In this document: one piece after another, positions 1 to 6,136 of the stretch
Layout of the letters: every line of letters starts with the position of its first letter
Numbering within the stretch: the first letter of the stretch is position 1
DNA from: JBBQTU01 sp038213005
Lineage (GTDB): Bacteria > Planctomycetota > Phycisphaerae > Tepidisphaerales > Tepidisphaeraceae
Direction: 5' to 3'
Assembly: GCA_038213005.1 (NCBI GenBank)
Contig: JBBQTU010000126.1
Location: 1 to 12,428, forward strand
Length of the DNA: 12,428 nucleotides
Notes under the pieces: generated by a model
What the model was told of the DNA's origin: nothing
Seen by the model: the letters and a program-made list of their open reading frames with translations, nothing else
Databases searched by the model: none
Made by a program: the position numbers and the translations under genes

Positions 1-1092
1 GCCTTCGAGTTCTTTCAGCACGAAGCGACCATCCTTTCGGATGAGAATATCGTCGAAATACATCTCGCCGCCGCCGACTTCCGGCGTCTGGCGGAGCACC
101 ATATCCCAGTGGATGTCGCTGTGGTTGCCGTTGGAGGCCTCGTCGTAGCAGGCGCCGGGCGTGAGATGGATGCTGCCGGCGATCTTCTCGTCAAACAGCG
201 TGTCCTTCATCGGCCGGGTACAGTGCGGGTTAAAGCCGATGGCAAACTCGCCGACGTAGCGTGCGCCGGCGTCGGAGTCGAGCACCTCGTTGAGCTTCTG
301 CGTCTCGGAACTGGTGGCCTCGACGATCTTGCCGTCCCTGAAGGCCAGCCGCACATCGGTGTGGGTCACGCCGCGGTAGAGAGTCGGGCAGTTGTACTGA
401 ATGGTGCCGTTGATACTCGTCCGCACGGGTGCGGTATAGACCTCGCCGTCGGGGATGTTGCGGTGCCCGTCGCAGAGGATGGCGGGGATGTCCTTGATGC
501 TGAATGCGAGGTCGGTGCCGGGGCTCAGCAGGCGCACGCGGTCGGTGCGCTGCATCAGGGCCTGTAGCGGCTTCATCGCGCGGCTCATCTTCGCGTAGTC
601 CAGCGTGCAGACATTGAAGTAGAAGTCCTCGAACGCCTCGGTGCTCATCTCCGCGAGCTGCGCCATCGAAGAACTGGGCCAGCGCAGGACGACCCAGCGC
701 GTCTTCTTCACGCGGATCTCGTGGTGCACGCGCTTCCACACGGTCGACTCATAGAGTTTCTGCCGGTCACCCGGGATGTCCGAACCCTCGGACACGTTAT
801 TGCTGCCACGGGCACCGATGTAGGCCTGCATCTTCGCCATCTGGGCGCACTCGACATCGGCGATCTGGTTCCACTGATCGGCCGTGGCGTCCATCAGCAG
901 GGCGCGGTTGACGACCGCGCTCTTGATCAGCACATACGGCCGCCCGCCCGCCTTGTTGACCGCCCGGATCACCGCCGTGGTGAACTCCGTCGGCACATCA
1001 ATTGCTTCTATCAGCAGGTTCTCGCCGCTCTGGATGGCGCAGGAATAGTTGACCAGCAAATCCGCAAGTTTAGCAACGCGAGGGTCTGTCAT
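1..1092 (-). CDS. M29-family metallo-aminopeptidase, C-terminus cut by window edge
   Basis: The reverse strand reads open from ATG at 1092 to base 1 without a stop, giving 364 residues starting MTDPRVAKLADLLVNYS. The protein resembles leucyl-type aminopeptidases of the M29 (AmpS/thermophilic aminopeptidase) family, dinuclear-metal enzymes that remove N-terminal residues in the cytoplasm. The late part carries the family's metal-site pattern: Glu282 in GEFAIGFNPH, His309 in GSIHLTPG, Tyr316, then His328 and Asp330 in SDIHWDMV; Glu258 is a candidate for the remaining ligand. The visible length is close to that of short M29 enzymes (about 370 residues), so only a few residues are probably missing. 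There is no Shine-Dalgarno before the ATG. A TATCCT hexamer ends 8 nt upstream of it, with TTGGCC 17 nt further up, which suggests leaderless expression. The product family is recognised from motifs; substrate preference is unknown. Confidence 0.85.
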   Translation of the reverse strand, partial: MTDPRVAKLADLLVNYSCAIQSGENLLIEAIDVPTEFTTAVIRAVNKAGGRPYVLIKSAVVNRALLMDATADQWNQIADVECAQMAKMQAYIGARGSNNVSEGSDIPGDRQKLYESTVWKRVHHEIRVKKTRWVVLRWPSSSMAQLAEMSTEAFEDFYFNVCTLDYAKMSRAMKPLQALMQRTDRVRLLSPGTDLAFSIKDIPAILCDGHRNIPDGEVYTAPVRTSINGTIQYNCPTLYRGVTHTDVRLAFRDGKIVEATSSETQKLNEVLDSDAGARYVGEFAIGFNPHCTRPMKDTLFDEKIAGSIHLTPGACYDEASNGNHSDIHWDMVLRQTPEVGGGEMYFDDILIRKDGRFVLKELEG

Positions 1093-1100
1093 AGAGAGCG

Positions 1101-1129
1101 AGGATAACGTAGCCGCTCCGCCGGGCCAA
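1101..1129 (-). promoter_or_regulatory. Probable promoter of the M29 peptidase gene (leaderless)
   Basis: On the minus strand TTGGCC (1129-1124) and TATCCT (1106-1101) are separated by 17 bp, and the ATG at 1092 follows the -10 hexamer after 8 nt. Each hexamer matches the sigma-70 consensus at 4 of 6 positions. No ribosome binding site lies between the -10 and the ATG. Transcription would start at or within a base or two of the start codon. This is inferred from sequence alone. Confidence 0.5.
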
Positions 1130-1157
1130 TGGAGATTTCGCCTATCCTGCCTCACCG

Positions 1158-1183
1158 ACGACAGGCGGACCGCTTGCCGTCGT
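1158..1183. other. Hairpin downstream of the antitoxin remnant
   Basis: ACGAC and GGC (1158-1162, 1164-1166) can pair with GCC and GTCGT (1176-1183) around a 9-nt loop, with a single unpaired A at 1163. It lies 17 nt past the remnant's stop codon on the minus strand. There is no T-run, so a terminator role is weak. Confidence 0.25.
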
Positions 1184-1199
1184 GGATCGCTCTAGCCCA

Positions 1200-1405
1200 C
1201 TACGCATCATGGGAGGAATCTTCGCTGCCGGGCAGGGGCTTGAATCGACCCGCGATATCGGAAAAGTCGTCGCCGGCGCCACTGGTTCTCGACAGAAACA
1301 GATCGATGCCTTCCCGGATGCAATCCGAGATCGAACGGTTCATCCGTTTTGCGGTGCTCCTCAATCGGGCGAGTCTTGGCATGATGGTATCGTAGTATAC
1401 TGCAT
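1200..1405 (-). pseudogene. Degraded ribbon-helix-helix antitoxin-like gene, no toxin partner
   Basis: The minus strand encodes MPRLARLRSTAKRMNRSIS (from ATG at 1382), then DCIREGIDLFLSR, a linker and FSDIAGRFKPL, ending at TAG 1200-1202. The run RLARLRSTAKR, then NRSISDCIREGIDLFL, has the look of the two helices of ribbon-helix-helix antitoxins, which bind their own promoter and neutralise a toxin, usually a PIN RNase. The expected N-terminal strand is broken. An ATG at 1405 opens with MQYTTI, typical of such proteins, but in a different frame that hits a stop within 15 codons. The helix frame instead reads back into an unrelated hydrophobic stretch (GLIIVTEVLLALITAGPIL), open to a GTG at 1511. 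No PIN or other toxin follows in 1093-1199. I read this as a frameshifted remnant; an intact 60-residue protein from 1382 is a less likely alternative. Confidence 0.4.
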
Positions 1406-1536
1406 CGCTCCGACGCCAACTTAAAATCGGCCCGGCCGTGATCAGGGCCAGCAGGACTTCGGTGACGATGATCAGCCCGCGGCGACGGCGAGATGGGGCA
1501 TCGGTGGTCACGCCTCTTTTCTACCGCAAGTTCCCG

Positions 1537-1567
1537 TTGAGGCAAAGGGCTCGGGCAAAGCTATAAT
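1537..1567 (+). promoter_or_regulatory. Probable promoter of ahbC
   Basis: A perfect TATAAT lies at 1562-1567 and TTGAGG (4/6) at 1537-1542, with a long 19-bp spacer. The ATG of the next gene is at 1610, so the leader would be about 35 nt. A GGAG (1602-1605) sits 4 nt before that ATG, in contrast to the leaderless-looking genes in this window. No riboswitch-like structure is evident in so short a leader. Confidence 0.55.
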
Positions 1568-1609
1568 GCCGCCAACCCTGAGCGGGCACTCGCGAGCAGG
1601 CGGAGCAAT

Positions 1610-2818
1610 ATGATTGATATCAGCGTCCTCTATGGCCAGCTTGAGACTCCCAGCACCCCTCACCGCTATGGGCGGGCGATCACCCAGATCACCCCGCCGG
1701 AGCATCAGCGGATGGCGGTGGCCCGCAATTCCCGCGACCGCCGGCCGATCGTCGTGTGGAACCTCACCCGCACTTGCAATCTGCGCTGCGTCCACTGCTA
1801 CACCGATTCAGAAGCCAAGCGTTACGGCGGCGAACTCAGCACGGCCGAGTGCAAGGCCGTGCTGGATGATCTGGCCGAGTTCAAGGTCCCCGCCGTCCTC
1901 TTCTCCGGCGGCGAGCCGTTGCTGCGCGAAGACATCTTCGAACTGGCCGCCCACGCACGCAGCCGCGGGCTGCACGTCGTGGCATCCACCAACGGCACTT
2001 TGATCGACCACGCGGTGGCACAGAAACTGAAAGACCTCCAATTCGCCTACGTCGGCATCAGCCTGGACTCGGCCAACCCCGCCATCCATGACAAATTCCG
2101 CGGCATGGAAGGCGCCTTTGCCCGCACGATGCAGGGCTTCCGCCACTGCGTCGAGGTCGGGCAGAAGGTCGGCTTGCGCCTGACGCTGACCAAGCAGACG
2201 TTCCAGGAACTGGACCAGATCTTTGACTTCATCGAGCGCGAGCACATCAACCGCGCTTGCTTCTATCACCTGTGCCCCTCCGGACGCGGGAAAAACCTGA
2301 TGGACCTGGACCTGGCCGAGTCGCGCCAGGCGGTGGATACCATCATCACCCGCTCGAAGCTGCTGCTGGATCGCGGGCATCGCACCGAAATCCTCACCGT
2401 CGACAACCACTGCGACGGGGTCTACCTCTATCAGCGGATGCTCAAAGAGGGCAACCCGCGGGCCGCGCAGGTGCTGGACATGCTCAAGTGGAACGGCGGC
2501 GGGCGCTACTCCTCGGGCGTGGGCATCGGCAACATCGACTTCCTGGGCAACGTACACGCCGACCAGTTCTCGATGTTCCGCACCTTCGGCAACGTGCGCC
2601 AGCGCAAGTTCAGCGAAATCTGGCAGGACCTTTCCGACCCGATCATGGCCGGCCTGAAAGATCGCCTGGGCCTGATCAAGGGCCGCTGCGGCGCGTGCAA
2701 GTTCAAAGACGCCTGCGCCGGCTCGCTGCGAGCCCGGGCCGAGGTGCTCACCGGCGACCCATGGGCGGCCGACCCAGGCTGCTACCTGACCGATGAGGAA
2801 ATCGCAGTAGCCCCCTAA
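1610..2818 (+). CDS. ahbC: 12,18-didecarboxysiroheme deacetylase (radical SAM/SPASM, AhbC type)
   Basis: The 402-residue protein has a radical SAM cluster motif at Cys56, Cys60 and Cys63 (TCNLRCVHC), the SAM-binding GGEP at 100-103, and a C-terminal auxiliary Fe-S cysteine set at Cys360, Cys363, Cys369 and Cys391 (CGACKFKDAC ... DPGC). The opening 'MIDISVLYG...RYGR', the internal LTVDNHCDG and the end GDPWAADPGCYLTDEEI match AhbC as I remember it, rather than AhbD or PqqE. AhbC removes the acetate side chains of 12,18-didecarboxysiroheme to give Fe-coproporphyrin III in the siroheme-dependent heme pathway of many anaerobes and archaea. The enzyme is cytoplasmic and oxygen-sensitive. It stands alone: no ahbA/B/D or hem gene lies in the window. 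The start is supported by the GGAG at 1602-1605. A NirJ-like relative is the main alternative. Confidence 0.85.
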   Translation: MIDISVLYGQLETPSTPHRYGRAITQITPPEHQRMAVARNSRDRRPIVVWNLTRTCNLRCVHCYTDSEAKRYGGELSTAECKAVLDDLAEFKVPAVLFSGGEPLLREDIFELAAHARSRGLHVVASTNGTLIDHAVAQKLKDLQFAYVGISLDSANPAIHDKFRGMEGAFARTMQGFRHCVEVGQKVGLRLTLTKQTFQELDQIFDFIEREHINRACFYHLCPSGRGKNLMDLDLAESRQAVDTIITRSKLLLDRGHRTEILTVDNHCDGVYLYQRMLKEGNPRAAQVLDMLKWNGGGRYSSGVGIGNIDFLGNVHADQFSMFRTFGNVRQRKFSEIWQDLSDPIMAGLKDRLGLIKGRCGACKFKDACAGSLRARAEVLTGDPWAADPGCYLTDEEIAVAP

Positions 2819-2853
2819 AGCCCAAGCCGAGCCTTGCACCAAGACGCCGGCCC

Positions 2854-3435
2854 TTACTTGCCGCCCAGTGTACAGCGGAACTTGCCCGAGACCTTCACGA
2901 TGCGCGTGGCGACGTCCGCATCGTCGGGGAAGACGAGGAATCGGCCGTCCATCTTCACCACGACCGCGCCTGCCGCCGGCTCGTCCAGATCCACCGACAA
3001 CTCCAGCGTCTGGAGTTTCACCTTCTCGGCCGGGACAATGATGCCCGCCGGCGAGTCGGCCCGATCGCGATTGTCCGTGCGATAGCGGCAGGTTGCCTCG
3101 GAGATCGGTGAGGCTTCGTCCAGGTCAAACGCGAGATCGAAGTAGAGCGCGCTTGCGCCTGGCTCACCGCCGCTGTACAGGGTCCCGGTCAGATGAGGCG
3201 CCTCACCCTGCAGGACCAGCACGGCCGGCGTGAAGGTGAATTCCCGACCATCGATCGTAAGCTTGGCTGGCTCAACCTTCATCGGCAAAGTCGCGGCCGA
3301 GGCGGTGGCCGGCTGGCTGGCGGCCCCGGCCGGCGCGGACGACGCGGGAGCCGCGGGAGCCGCGGGCGGTTCATCGCGGCCACACCCGATCAGGGCCGCC
3401 AGTAGCAGGATGATGAGATAATCTCGCAGACGCAT
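2854..3435 (-). CDS. Small predicted lipoprotein of unknown function
   Basis: The 193-residue product starts MRLRDYLIILLLAALIGC, a classic lipoprotein signal with lipobox LIGC and lipidated Cys18. An Ala/Pro/Ser-rich tether (about residues 22-50) follows, then a predicted beta-rich globular part with two cysteines (in EATCRYR and KFRCTL) that could form a disulfide. It is probably anchored to a membrane and faces the periplasm; I recognise no domain. The gene converges on ahbC (35 bp between stops) and diverges from the zinc-ribbon membrane protein gene (47 bp between starts). There is no Shine-Dalgarno, and TATACT ends 7 nt before the ATG, so it is likely leaderless. It is a real gene judged by the signal sequence and a consistent reading frame; the function is unknown. 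Confidence 0.75.
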   Translation of the reverse strand: MRLRDYLIILLLAALIGCGRDEPPAAPAAPASSAPAGAASQPATASAATLPMKVEPAKLTIDGREFTFTPAVLVLQGEAPHLTGTLYSGGEPGASALYFDLAFDLDEASPISEATCRYRTDNRDRADSPAGIIVPAEKVKLQTLELSVDLDEPAAGAVVVKMDGRFLVFPDDADVATRIVKVSGKFRCTLGGK

Positions 3436-3482
3436 GGGCGGAAGTATACCGCTGGATGCGGGCGAGCGGGTATAACCTCGCC
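3436..3482. promoter_or_regulatory. Compact divergent promoter region with two start-proximal -10 boxes
   Basis: On the minus strand TATACT (3448-3443) ends 7 nt before the ATG at 3435. On the plus strand TATAAC (3471-3476) ends 6 nt before the ATG at 3483. Neither gene has a Shine-Dalgarno, and there is no room for a leader. No convincing -35 box is seen for either side; each would fall inside the other's promoter. This supports leaderless divergent transcription and makes 3483, not the in-frame ATG at 3456, the start of the right-hand gene. Confidence 0.5.
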
Positions 3483-4229
3483 ATGGCCAGTGCGAGGCGG
3501 AGTATTCCTGACCCTGATGCGATGCTCTGTGAGTATTGCGGGTACATCCTCACGGGCCTGCCCGAAGGCTCACGGTGCCCCGAATGCGGCAAGCCGACCG
3601 CCGACAGCATCGCGCCGGACTCGCGCCGGCTGCCCGAATGGGAACGGCATCCATCCTTCCGATCCTGGGTACGGACGCGCAATGCGGTGTGGCTGCACCC
3701 CAGCCGCTTCGCACGCGAGATGACCACTCGCACGGATGACACGCGCAGCCGGTGGTTCGCGCGCATCTCCTGGGCCATGGCGTCGATCTGGTTCTCGGTC
3801 GCCGTGTGGAACCACCTCACGTGGCTGGAACATCGCCCGATCGTCGCGCCGCAGTTGCCCAATTGGATGTTCATGGGCTACGCGCTGGTCGGGATGTTTC
3901 TGCCGCTGTGGATCTATCTTCTGCTGGCGATGACCCACCGCATGGCGGTGGGGCTCACGGTCTGGGAGGCGGGCTATCGCGGGCTGCGGCTGCCTCGCAT
4001 CGCCGTCGCCCGCGGCATGCAATATCACGCCGCTCATTACGAGCCGGTGGCTCTCGCGGCGATGCTGCTGGTGGTCGGATTTCAGCTCGCACTGCGTCAC
4101 CATTTGCTGGGGGCCTCGGGCGATCTGATCTACATCGGCTCTCTCAGCGGCCTGGTCATCGTGGCGGCCGGATATCTGTTCTTCACTTATTGGGCGATGA
4201 TGCGGAAACTGCTGTTCGCCAATTATTGA
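3483..4229 (+). CDS. Zinc-ribbon multi-pass membrane protein (planctomycete type)
   Basis: The protein is 248 residues from ATG 3483. An N-terminal zinc ribbon is formed by Cys16/Cys19 and Cys32/Cys35 (CEYCGYILTGLPEGSRCPEC). A conserved-looking soluble stretch (WERHPSFRSW ... LHPSRFAREM) follows, then four predicted membrane segments at about 95-115, 128-150, 188-207 and 215-238. This ribbon heading is common in membrane and secretion-related proteins of Phycisphaerae, but the role is not known to me; the membrane part is loosely Yip1-like. The stop is 13 bp before the next ATG, so it is probably co-transcribed with the deacetylase-family gene. An in-frame ATG at 3456 would lengthen the product by nine residues, but the TATAAC at 3471-3476 would then lie inside the gene. 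Confidence 0.75.
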   Translation: MASARRSIPDPDAMLCEYCGYILTGLPEGSRCPECGKPTADSIAPDSRRLPEWERHPSFRSWVRTRNAVWLHPSRFAREMTTRTDDTRSRWFARISWAMASIWFSVAVWNHLTWLEHRPIVAPQLPNWMFMGYALVGMFLPLWIYLLLAMTHRMAVGLTVWEAGYRGLRLPRIAVARGMQYHAAHYEPVALAAMLLVVGFQLALRHHLLGASGDLIYIGSLSGLVIVAAGYLFFTYWAMMRKLLFANY

Positions 4230-4242
4230 CGGAGCCAGGGCA

Positions 4243-5244
4243 ATGGTCGGCTTTTGCACCAGTCCACTCTATATGCGCCACGACCCCGGGCTCCATCACC
4301 CGGAACGGCCCAACCGGCTGCAGGCGATCATGGCGGCCGTTCGTGAGGCGGGCTTGGTGCTCTCGCCCAACCCGCTTCCTTTTGAGGAGCTGAACTTCGG
4401 CTTTGCCGCCCGCGCCCGCGCCTGCGAGCCGCTGGTCGAACTGACGCCCCGCCCCGCCACCGTCGAGGAAGTCTGCCTGGTCCACCCGCTGCGCCATGTC
4501 CAGCGCGTCCAGCAACGATCGCAGAGCGGCGGCCTGATGGACGAGGGCGACACGCCGGTTGGCCCGGGCAGCTATGACGCGGCGATGCTCGCTGTGGGCG
4601 GTGTGCTCACCTGCTGCGACGCGGTTATCAGCGGCCAGGTGCGGCGGGCATTCGCGGCCATCCGCCCGCCCGGGCACCATGCCCACGCCAACGAATCTTC
4701 CGGCTTCTGCCTCTTCTCCAACATCGCCATCGCCGCCCGCTATCTGCAGCAGGTCCATGGCCTGGAGAGGATCGCCATCGTCGATTTCGACGTCCATCAC
4801 GGCAACGGCACGCAGTCGGTCTTCCAGGCCGACCCCAGCGTCCTGTTCGTCAGCCTTCACCAGAATCCGGTTTGCCACTACCCCGGCAGTGGTTTCATCT
4901 GGGAGATCGGCGTCGGGCCGGGCAAGGGGACCACGCTCAATATCCCCCTGACGGACCGGGCCGATGACAAGGAATACCTCCAGGCGATAGACGAAAAGGT
5001 GATCCCCGCCGTCGACCGATTTCGACCTGAGGCGATCCTCGTGTCGGCCGGTTTTGACGCCCACAAGGACGACCCGCTGGCGGACATGCGCGTGACCGAG
5101 GACGGCTATGCGGCGATCACCCGCCGGCTGGTCGATCTGGCCGAGCAGCACTGCGCCGGGCGCGTGATCAGCGCCCTGGAAGGCGGCTACAACCTCATCG
5201 CCCTGGGCCGCAGCGTAGTGGCGCACCTCGAGGCGATGAAGTAG
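4243..5244 (+). CDS. Histone deacetylase-family zinc amidohydrolase (class II HDAC/AcuC-like)
   Basis: The 333-residue protein has the full arginase-like deacetylase signature: RPPGHHA with His145 and His146, DFDVHHGNGT with Asp183 and His185 as zinc ligands, SAGFDAHKDDP with the third zinc ligand Asp272, and EGGYNL with the transition-state Tyr316. Such enzymes remove acetyl groups from lysines or polyamines in the cytoplasm; bacterial members include acetoin-utilisation AcuC and acetylpolyamine amidohydrolases. The N-terminus MVGFCTSPLYMRHDPGLHHPERPNRL is the usual family start, and GGAG/AGGG lies just upstream in the 13-bp gap after the zinc-ribbon gene. The substrate cannot be read from sequence, and the pairing with a membrane protein gives no clear hint. 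All catalytic residues are intact, so an active enzyme is expected. Confidence 0.92.
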   Translation: MVGFCTSPLYMRHDPGLHHPERPNRLQAIMAAVREAGLVLSPNPLPFEELNFGFAARARACEPLVELTPRPATVEEVCLVHPLRHVQRVQQRSQSGGLMDEGDTPVGPGSYDAAMLAVGGVLTCCDAVISGQVRRAFAAIRPPGHHAHANESSGFCLFSNIAIAARYLQQVHGLERIAIVDFDVHHGNGTQSVFQADPSVLFVSLHQNPVCHYPGSGFIWEIGVGPGKGTTLNIPLTDRADDKEYLQAIDEKVIPAVDRFRPEAILVSAGFDAHKDDPLADMRVTEDGYAAITRRLVDLAEQHCAGRVISALEGGYNLIALGRSVVAHLEAMK

Positions 5245-5254
5245 CCCCTCCAGC

Positions 5255-5271
5255 CGGGCGTGCCCGTTTTT
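5255..5271 (+). terminator. Small rho-independent terminator after the deacetylase gene
   Basis: CGGG (5255-5258), loop CGTG, CCCG (5263-5266) and five T (5267-5271) form a short GC hairpin with a U-tract, 10 bp after the TAG at 5242-5244. The 4-bp stem is short. The hairpin coincides with the left terminal inverted repeat of the element at 5256-5495. Confidence 0.45.
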
Positions 5272-5321
5272 CCAGGCAGATGCAAGTTGCGCGTCAGCGG
5301 GTGATTGGAGCGAATAGGGTG

Positions 5322-5348
5322 CTGAAAGAGGTGTCGCCCTTTCAGGGC
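5322..5348. repeat. Nested alternative hairpins inside the MITE-like element
   Basis: CTGAAAG (5322-5328) pairs with CTTTCAG (5339-5345). Alternatively GCCCT (5336-5340) pairs with AGGGC (5344-5348) around a TTC loop. The two pairings share bases 5339-5340 and 5344-5345, so they are mutually exclusive. Confidence 0.5.
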
Positions 5349-5365
5349 TCATTCGAGGTGAATGG

Positions 5366-5410
5366 TTCTTACCCAGGGCTGCGCGAGTACGCTTACCCTG
5401 GGCTTAAGAA
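5366..5410. repeat. Long hairpin inside the MITE-like element
   Basis: TTCTTA plus CCCAGGG (5366-5378) pairs with CCCTGGG (5396-5402), a two-base bulge (CT) and TAAGAA (5405-5410). This makes a 13-bp stem around a 17-nt loop. It is the strongest secondary structure in the window. Confidence 0.65.
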
Positions 5411-5412
5411 TG

Positions 5413-5472
5413 CCGCCCCGTTGGGGCTAAGAAATCGCGAGACCGCCGCCCCCTTGGAGCTAAGAAATCGCG
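5413..5472. repeat. Two-copy 27-bp direct repeat with hairpin, period 33
   Basis: Copy one (5413-5439) and copy two (5446-5472) agree at 25 of 27 positions. Each contains a GC inverted repeat followed by TAAGAAATCGCG. Copy one has a perfect GCCCC-GTT-GGGGC stem (5415-5427). The two differences in copy two fall in the loop and stem and weaken it. There are only two copies, and no spacers of the CRISPR kind. Confidence 0.7.
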
Positions 5473-5559
5473 TGCACGGAGAAATGGGCACGCCCCTCCA
5501 GCCCTCCAGCAGTCGTCGCGTTGCATGGAAGCCGCTCCCTCGCGACAATCGCCTTCACC

Positions 5560-5943
5560 ATGATTGAACTCATTCGCGAGCGCGACCGATTCGCCAAGCT
5601 GCTGGGCATCGAAATCGTCTCGGCCGGGGAGGGCAAGGCGGTGACGCGACTGGTCATCCGCGACGAGCACCTCAACGCCATGGACATGGTGCACGGCGGC
5701 GTGATCTTCTCGCTGGCCGACCTGGCCTTCGCCCTGGCCTGCAACTCGCGCGGCGTGCCGGCCGTCGGCCTGAGCACCACCATCAACTACGTCAAGGCCG
5801 GCAAGAAGGGCAACACCCTGACGGCCGACGCCAGAGAGGTCACCCTGGGCAAGAAGGTCGCCAACTACCTCATCGAAATCCGCGACGAAACCGGCGAGAT
5901 ACTGGCCCTGTTCCAGGGGTTGGCGTATCGCAAACAGAAGTGA
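5560..5943 (+). CDS. paaI: PaaI-family hotdog acyl-CoA thioesterase
   Basis: The 127-residue protein is a single hotdog domain. The segment HLNAMDMVHGGVIFSLAD places Asn39, the HGG at 45-47 and the catalytic-position Asp54 as in PaaI, with the His-Asp spacing of nine seen in the E. coli enzyme, and it continues into ALACNSRG. PaaI-type enzymes hydrolyse hydroxyphenylacetyl-CoA and related aryl-CoA thioesters in the cytoplasm, and work as housekeeping thioesterases where the phenylacetate pathway is stalled. No other paa gene is nearby, so the physiological substrate is open. I chose the ATG at 5560. The frame is open back to TTG 5521, but that part reads as non-protein-like and TTGCAT-17 bp-GACAAT (5521-5549) could be a weak promoter giving a leader of about 4 nt. 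The upstream neighbour is the MITE-like element; the downstream operon is convergent. Confidence 0.85.
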   Translation: MIELIRERDRFAKLLGIEIVSAGEGKAVTRLVIRDEHLNAMDMVHGGVIFSLADLAFALACNSRGVPAVGLSTTINYVKAGKKGNTLTADAREVTLGKKVANYLIEIRDETGEILALFQGLAYRKQK

Positions 5944-5951
5944 TGCCCTGC

Positions 5952-5965
5952 GCTCGTCCCCGAGC
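5952..5965. terminator. Possible weak hairpin terminator after the thioesterase gene
   Basis: GCTCG (5952-5956), loop TCCC and CGAGC (5961-5965) form a 5-bp stem 8 nt after the thioesterase stop. No T-run follows on the plus strand. Otherwise the 193 bp between the convergent genes (5944-6136) show no gene I can support. Confidence 0.25.
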
Positions 5966-6136
5966 AATCGATCAAGCGTAGTGCGCGACGTCCTCGTCCG
6001 CACATGAAGACCACCCGCATCATCAGCGCGACAAACGCCCCAGCCATCCGAGCCATCACGCGACCCTAAACGTCTTGGTCTGCCTGTGCGGGCTCTGGAC
6101 GCCGCGCACTACCGAGTATCTGGTGAAGCGATCAAG

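Larger units (their letters stand above)
5256..5495. mobile_element. MITE-like non-coding element with terminal inverted repeats and 8-bp target duplication
   Basis: The left end GGGCGTGCCCGTTTTTCC (5256-5273) and the reverse complement of the right end (5478-5495) agree at 16 of 18 positions, the first ten perfectly. The element is flanked directly on both sides by CTCCAGCC (5248-5255 and 5496-5503), an 8-bp target-site duplication. The 240-bp interior holds several hairpins and a degenerate direct repeat, listed separately, and no credible gene. A 95-residue open frame across it (5280-5567) merely translates the repeats. It would be a miniature inverted-repeat element mobilised in trans by a transposase that makes 8-bp duplications; no such transposase is present. 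It is inserted in the gap between the deacetylase and thioesterase genes, 11 bp after a stop codon. Confidence 0.6.

Noticed and set aside
1093..1199. PIN toxin expected after the antitoxin-like remnant
   Set aside because: The 107 bp contain stops in every relevant frame and no PIN-like acidic motif.
1808..2842. A 344-residue minus-strand open frame
   Set aside because: It is antisense to ahbC, whose motifs are unmistakable; long antisense frames are expected in GC-rich genes.
4183..5352. A 389-residue minus-strand open frame
   Set aside because: It mirrors the HDAC-family gene and runs into the MITE-like element; it has no recognisable motif.
5413..5472. Possible CRISPR array
   Set aside because: There are only two imperfect units with a 6-bp gap and no cas gene; the units belong to the hairpin element.
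5280..5567. A 95-residue plus-strand open frame with YPGLR/YPGLK and APLGLRNR repeats
   Set aside because: It is a translation of the hairpins and 27-bp repeat of the MITE-like element; it has no ribosome site and overlaps the thioesterase start in another frame.
5865..6059. A 64-residue minus-strand frame beginning with a hydrophobic segment, possibly a fourth gene of the PKS operon
   Set aside because: It starts 78 bp past the synthase stop without a ribosome site and runs through the thioesterase 3' end; composition is not protein-like after the first 20 residues.
6004..6069. A 21-codon plus-strand ORF (MKTTRIISATNAPA...)
   Set aside because: It has no ribosome site or promoter, is very short and shows no features beyond chance.
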